A stretch of DNA of 64,000 nt, from NCBI GenBank assembly GCA_034359265.1, contig CP136896.1, forward strand, positions 11,501,501-11,565,500, written 5' to 3'. The notes beneath the pieces were generated by a model. That model was given only the letters and a program-made list of their open reading frames with translations. It had not been told where the DNA came from and did not search any database. The position numbers were made by a program, and so were the translations under genes. Shown one piece after another: positions 59,040 to 64,000 of this stretch. Numbering within the stretch: position 1 is the stretch's first letter; each line of letters opens with the position of its first letter. Origin of the DNA: Canna indica (Eukaryota; Streptophyta; Magnoliopsida; Zingiberales; Cannaceae).

Positions 59040-60300
59040 ACTATACGATGTACTAAACAATCTCATATAGTACTAGTTTGTATTGACATAGTTGTATTTT
59101 TTAAAAAAAATTAACACGTGAGCATTTCATCACAAAAAACTATTTTTGATTATCGGAAGACATTGGGGAACAAAATAATTATTTATCACATATTTTTGTT
59201 TTTTTATTTCGTTAAGTTTTAAAGATACAGAATATCTATTTTTATTCCTTGGATGAGGGACGAATAAAATAACCATTAGTTGTCTATTTATGTTAGATTT
59301 TTTTAATTTTATCCATTATAATTAGTCTTAATTATTTAATGTATATTATATCATACATGTTTATTATATTTTAAATTATACAATTAATTAATTAATTAAT
59401 ATAAATTTTATATTTTTAGATTAATATTTTATTTTTAAAAATTCGACTATAAAATTCATATCTTTATTATATTACTACAACTCATAATAAATTATAATAT
59501 CATTTATTATTTTTATCATTTTAAAATAAATTATTATGTCAATAAAAAGACAAATATTATAATCTTGTTATAATAAAATATAATGTGTTAATAAATTATA
59601 AATTAGAATAATATTATATTATACATGTTAGTCAATACAGACTAATACTATACATGCTAGTACTATACGATGTACCAAACGAGCCCATATAATACTAGTT
59701 TGTATTGACTAATTTATGAATCTGCAAATTATTCATTCAAACATAGTTGTAACTTTTTAGAAATTTTAACACGTGAGCATTTCATCACAAAAAACTCTTT
59801 TTGATTATTGAAAGACATTTAGGAACGAAATAATTATTTATCACCTATTTCAGTTTTTTTATTTCATTAAGTTTTAGAGATACGAAATATCTATTTCTAT
59901 TCCTTGGACGAGAGACGAATAAAATAACCATTAGTTGTCTATCTATGTTGAATTTTTCAATTTTATCCATTATAATTAGTCTTAATTATTTAATGTATAT
60001 TATATCATACATATTTATTATATTTTAAATTATACAATTAATTAATTAACTAATATAAATTTTATATTTTTAAATTAATATTTTATTTTTAAAAATTCGA
60101 TTATAAAAATTCATATTTTTATTATGTTACTACAACTGGTAATAAATTATAATATCATTTATTATTTTTATCATTTTAAAATAAATTATTATGTCAATAA
60201 AAAGATAAATATTATAATCTTATTATAAAAAAATATAATATGTTAATAAATTATAAATTTGAACAATATTTAATATTATTAAGAATAATATTTTTATCAT
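59040..60300. repeat. AT-rich tandem duplication, two ~620-bp units
   Basis: Units of about 59040-59650 and 59651-60275 share ACTATACGATGTAC, ACTAGTTTGTATTGAC, TTAACACGTGAGCATTTCAT, a GACGAATAAAATAACCATTA block and TTAATTAATTAATATAAATT in the same order, with scattered substitutions and a short extra piece in unit 2. No coding sequence. The following 60300-60480 (TTCTTGTGTTAACCAAATAA) resembles the end of the Harbinger-type element at 36203-37219, so this may be the body of such an element. Confidence 0.75.
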
Positions 60301-60706
60301 TTAGTCTTTTATTCCTTATATATTTCTTGTGTTAACCAAATAAAAAAATAATTATTCATAATCTATTCTTAGTGCTAATCAAATAAGAAAATAATTATTT
60401 TATTTCTCATTTATTTTGATTCATTCTCTATTCAATTTCTCATTTATTCTAGCAAGTATTTAAACAGACCCGAAGATGCAAAGTAAAAAAGAAAGTGCGG
60501 AAAATTTGTTCACCGTGCTTTATATTATTGCTTTACATTGAATAATTGATCAAATAATTTCTTAAAAAAAAATGAAATTTCCAAAGACAACTAAAACTTG
60601 GTAAGTTAGGGGTCTGAGGACCTTTATATGAATAAGAATAATCAGTAAGCTTATTCGAATAAGAAAAGATTCGAGGAAGGACTACTACCAATTACAAGAT
60701 AAACAC

Positions 60707-61822
60707 TATGGGTGAGAAAAGAAATCGATTTTTTGTTTAACCGGAAAACTGGTCCGAAATCGAATCGATTTTTTCGATTTTTGGGTTCGGGTTCGGTCCA
60801 CGGTTTAAAATGTCCATTGATTTCGGTTAATCAACCGGTTCAATATTTTATATATATATATATTAAAGTTCTCCTCACTCGACTCACTCGCACATCGCCG
60901 CAGTTCTTTTCACTTGACTCACTCCCACACCGTCGAAGCCTCCTTTCTCGTTCTCCAGTTCTGTAGTTCTCCTCCTCTCTCGTACTCCCGCACGCCGTTG
61001 CAGTTATCCTCCTCTCTTGTTCTCCCGACTGCCATTTCTCACTCGTCGGCCTTCACCGTCCCGAGTCCCCCGCACCCGTCGACGTCGGCGAGTCGGCTCA
61101 CATCCCCGTTATTTGGTATTCAGTCTCTCCCCGTTATTTGATCTTCTGTTGGCGCCCCGAGTCGGCGAGTCGACTGCCATTGGGTATGTATCACTGTTCT
61201 TGCAGCATATATTTGTGTATGATTACATGCTTATTTTGATCATTGTACATGATTACATGTTTATCAGTAGGGGTGAAGTATATATTTGTGGGGGTTGGAT
61301 TAAATTGTATCTTAAATTGTGAACATTTCAGCTGTTTTTATACTGTTCAGTCGTATCACCTTTCAATAGTTTATTTATATTGTTCTTAATGTGGCCATTG
61401 TATTAAAGTTTTTTATTTTTTTTGTCTTTTGGGTCATCCTATGAATCAGCTGTGTCGGCTAAGGAGGGAATATAATTGACCTCACCTAATAGCATCTATT
61501 CCACTAATAGCATCTATTCTCAATCTACTCACATTAATAAAATTAAAACTAAAAGCTTCAAAATGACTCTGCTGAAAGAAATTGGTAGGTTAAATTTTTT
61601 TATTGATTAATCATTAATTATATTATATATATTAGTATTTACTTATATTTGTCTCTCCTAAAATTACTTTATTACTATGTAATTGCTCTCGTGATATGAG
61701 ATTTTATATTTTATCCATCTTGAGATAATTTTCTGCTTTGCCCTGATTATTGATTAACCGAATCGAAAAAATCGAAACCGAAATGACGATTAACCAAAGT
61801 TAATGAACCGATTTACAATTAA
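60707..61822 (+). mobile_element. hAT-family element with GC-rich cargo, cut by a copia LTR
   Basis: Starts TATGGGTGAGAAAAG, followed by GGTTTAACCGG and TTCGGTTAATCAACCGG motifs and an AT stretch, as in the copy at 32370. The centre (60875-61180) is CT/GC-rich with repeated CTCCTCACTCGACTCACTC-like units and looks like a plant 5' leader. Toward 61740-61822 the other subterminal block (TTAACCGAATCGAAAAAATC) appears, then the copia LTR at 61823 interrupts it. The distal terminus lies beyond the copia element, outside the window. Confidence 0.65.
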
Positions 61823-62178
61823 TGTAATAATCTCTCAACACATGGATATGAAGAAGAAAATAATGCTACGAACTATTCATTCGGATTGAATCCATCAGAG
61901 TAGTTTGCGGAACAATGATTCAGAGAAATTTGTAATCGGAATAAGAGGATTTTGAAAAAGAAGTGCTCTGCGGGAGAAAAAAACTAAAGAGCTCGATTAA
62001 CACATTTGTGTCCTCACATTTATTGGCTGTATACTAATCTGGCAGGGGCATTTTGGTCTTTGTCTCTAGCTGGAAGTTAATAACAGAACCATTCGCTTTT
62101 CATCCTTCTCTACCATCACAGAACCTTCATGTTTCTTCATTTGCCTTCTCTGACTTTGACTTAAAACATCTCTACACA
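61823..62178 (-). mobile_element. 3' LTR of a minus-strand copia element
   Basis: On the minus strand it starts TGTGTAGAGATG right after a purine-poor CTTGTCAGGGG tract and ends GAGAGATTATTACA. At 356 bp it is short, as in several copia lineages. The 5' LTR is outside the window. Confidence 0.7.
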
Positions 62179-63999
62179 CCCCTGACAAGTTGGAGAAGGG
62201 AGAATGGATTTTCCATTCCCAACTTGGAGATTAACTTGTTATGTTGAGGTGAAGGTAAGGCTTTTGTTAGAATATCTGCCGGCTGTTCCTTGCTGGGGAT
62301 GTACAGGGGTTTCACAAACTTCTCTTGGAACTTTTCGCGAACATAATAATAGTCCACCTGCAGATGCTTTGTGTGCTCGTGAAATACTGAATTTTCTGAG
62401 ATATGCAAGGCACTTTGGCAATCACAATATATATAAAGGTATTGGTTCTTGGCTCTTGACTCCGAAATCAGCCAACAAATTTGAAGTCCATACCAGCTCA
62501 GCTGTTGTTCTTGCTAACAGTCATTTGCTTTTTGTATTTCCAATTCACAGTTGATGCTCCAAGCTTTATGCAATATCCTGTCACAGACCTTCGAGTGAGT
62601 GGGCAACTAGCCCAGTCTGCGTCTGAGTATCCTGCTAGTTTCAGACTTGAACTTGCATAATAAAAGAGACCCAATCCAGGTGAGTTCTTTAGGTACTTGA
62701 CTATCCTCACAACAGCTTGGTAATGTGAAGCTTTCGGACTTTACACAAATTGGCAGAGGTGATGCACACCATAAGCTATGTCGGGTCTAGTCACTGTAAC
62801 ATACAGCAGTTTTCCTATCAGGGTTCTATAGGCTGCTTGGTCTTCAAAGATAGGATCTTTCTCAGAATCATAGCTATGCCTTTTTAGGTTGATTTCCATT
62901 GGAGTAGACTTTGGTTTGCATTCCATCAAACTCATTTCAGTAAGCAAGTCTAATATGTACTTGCGCTGACAAATGTGCAAGCCTCTATCATTCGGTGGAT
63001 TTCAAGACCTAAGAAATAAGGCAATTTTCCAAGGTCTTTTATTTTGAACTTATCATTCAAATGCCTTTTGAGTCTCTCAATTTCCTCCTTATCTGATCCT
63101 GTCAAGATAATATCGTCCACATATACCACTGCAATAGCTATCTTGTCATTTTCTTTCTTGGTGAATACACAAGGATCACATGAGCTTTGAACATACCCTC
63201 TTGACTTGATACTAGCTGGTAGTTTTGCAAACCATTGTCGGCCTGCTTGCTTCATGCCATAAATTGATTTTTCCAGCTTACAAACCTTGTTCCCATCGAA
63301 GCTCTTGTACTCTGGTGGAACTTTCATGTAAACTTCTTCCTCCAATTCACCATGGAGGTAAGCATTGTTTACATCTAATTGACTCAAGTTCCAATTCATT
63401 GATGCTGCCACAGTCAGTGTTATTCTTACTGTTGCTAGCTTTGAAACATGAGCAAAGGTGTTTTGATAGTCAATTCTCTCAATTTGGGTGTAGCCTTTTG
63501 CTACAAGCCTTGACTTGTGTCTATCAACACTGCCATCTTGCTTGAACTTAGTTCTAAACACCCATTTACAACTTATGGGTTTCTTGCCTTCTGGTAGTTC
63601 ACAAATGTACCAAGTTTCATTGCTCTCCAATGATTTCAATTCCTCCAACATTGATTTCTGCCATATGGGACTCTTGGCTGCCTCTTCATATGTTTTGGGG
63701 TCTTCATGAGTGTCAATTGAGGCTAAGAACCTCCTGTGTGTGTTTGGAATTTCATCAACACTCAGGTAATTGTAAATTGGATAAGGTGATGATTTCCTTT
63801 TATCTGAAGACACTGTCATGGAGTTGCATACATAGTCATTCAACTTCAAAGGTTTTTTAATTTCTCTTTTTCCTCTCCTCACATTCTCAAGCTCTTGCAT
63901 GGTCACCTCATTCTCACCGGTAATATCATCACCAGTTATCTTTTCCTTGTCCTTTCCTAACAATGCTTTGCTATTTGTATCAATGCTTTCACATGGCCC
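62179..63999 (-). pseudogene. Ty1/copia pol: RT and RNase H, minus strand
   Basis: 63963-62950 is open for 337 codons: SCKWVFRTKFKQDGSVDRHK, DVNNAYLHGELEEEVYM, SIYGMKQAGRQWF and catalytic VVYVDDIILTGSDKEE, ending FLGLEIHR. A frame change near 62970 leads to RKYILDLLTEMSLMECKPKS and TRPDIAYGVHHL; another near 62720 leads to AGYSDADWASCPLTRRSVTG. After a break near 62500 the C-terminus VDYYYVREKF and ADILTKALPSPQHNKL is reached, ending at about 62172. It is a different copia lineage from that at 1-3807 (different linker and RNase H end). Integrase and gag lie to the right. Confidence 0.93.
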
Positions 64000-64000
64000 T

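Overview
The window looks like nuclear DNA of a flowering plant. It has intron-rich genes for chloroplast proteins with plant-type transit peptides, Ty1/copia and Ty3/gypsy retrotransposons with tRNA-Met primer sites, LINEs with zf-RVT and RNase H ends, and hAT, PIF/Harbinger and Mutator-type non-autonomous DNA elements. Nothing bacterial was seen. The species cannot be named from the sequence.

Only two host genes are convincing. They lie head to head, about 14.7 kb apart. On the minus strand (13595-19130) is an apparently intact eight-exon gene for HCF244, the plastid NmrA-like factor needed for psbA translation and photosystem II assembly. On the plus strand (33846-44814) is a gene for a plastid-targeted DUF760 protein. 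Its exons 1-2 and last six exons are clear, but a small exon inside a 5.7-kb intron was not found. Both genes appear to use one GC-AG intron, and both carry transposons in their introns.

Layout. 1-3807: decayed copia element whose RNase H segment occurs twice around a 1.36-kb GC-rich insert. 3.9-7.0 kb: LINE relics on both strands and a hAT element. 7.0-8.3 kb: solo copia LTR. 8.3-13.5 kb: low-gene DNA with a GC-rich minisatellite, small DNA elements and a tRNA-Leu relic. 13.6-19.1 kb: HCF244. 19.4-20.6 kb: long palindromic element. 20.8-29.4 kb: copia element holding three insertions, one of which carries a further hAT; four target-site duplications can be read. 29.4-33.3 kb: minus-strand gypsy gag/protease split by another copia solo LTR and a hAT. 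33.8-44.8 kb: DUF760 gene. 45.1-57.2 kb: two foldback elements of one family, the second split by a LINE that itself holds a TRIM relic, a solo LTR and a gag-only gypsy element. 57.2-61.8 kb: hAT elements and AT-rich tandem duplications. 61.8-64.0 kb: minus-strand copia element running off the window.

The clearest structural theme is the number of long inverted repeats (19.4-20.6, 22.2-23.8, 45.1-46.0 and 47.1/57.1 kb), which are plausible hairpin-RNA sources, together with one recurrent copia LTR family (four copies) and one recurrent hAT family rich in GGTTAACC. Coordinates come from reading by eye, so boundaries may be off by a base or two.
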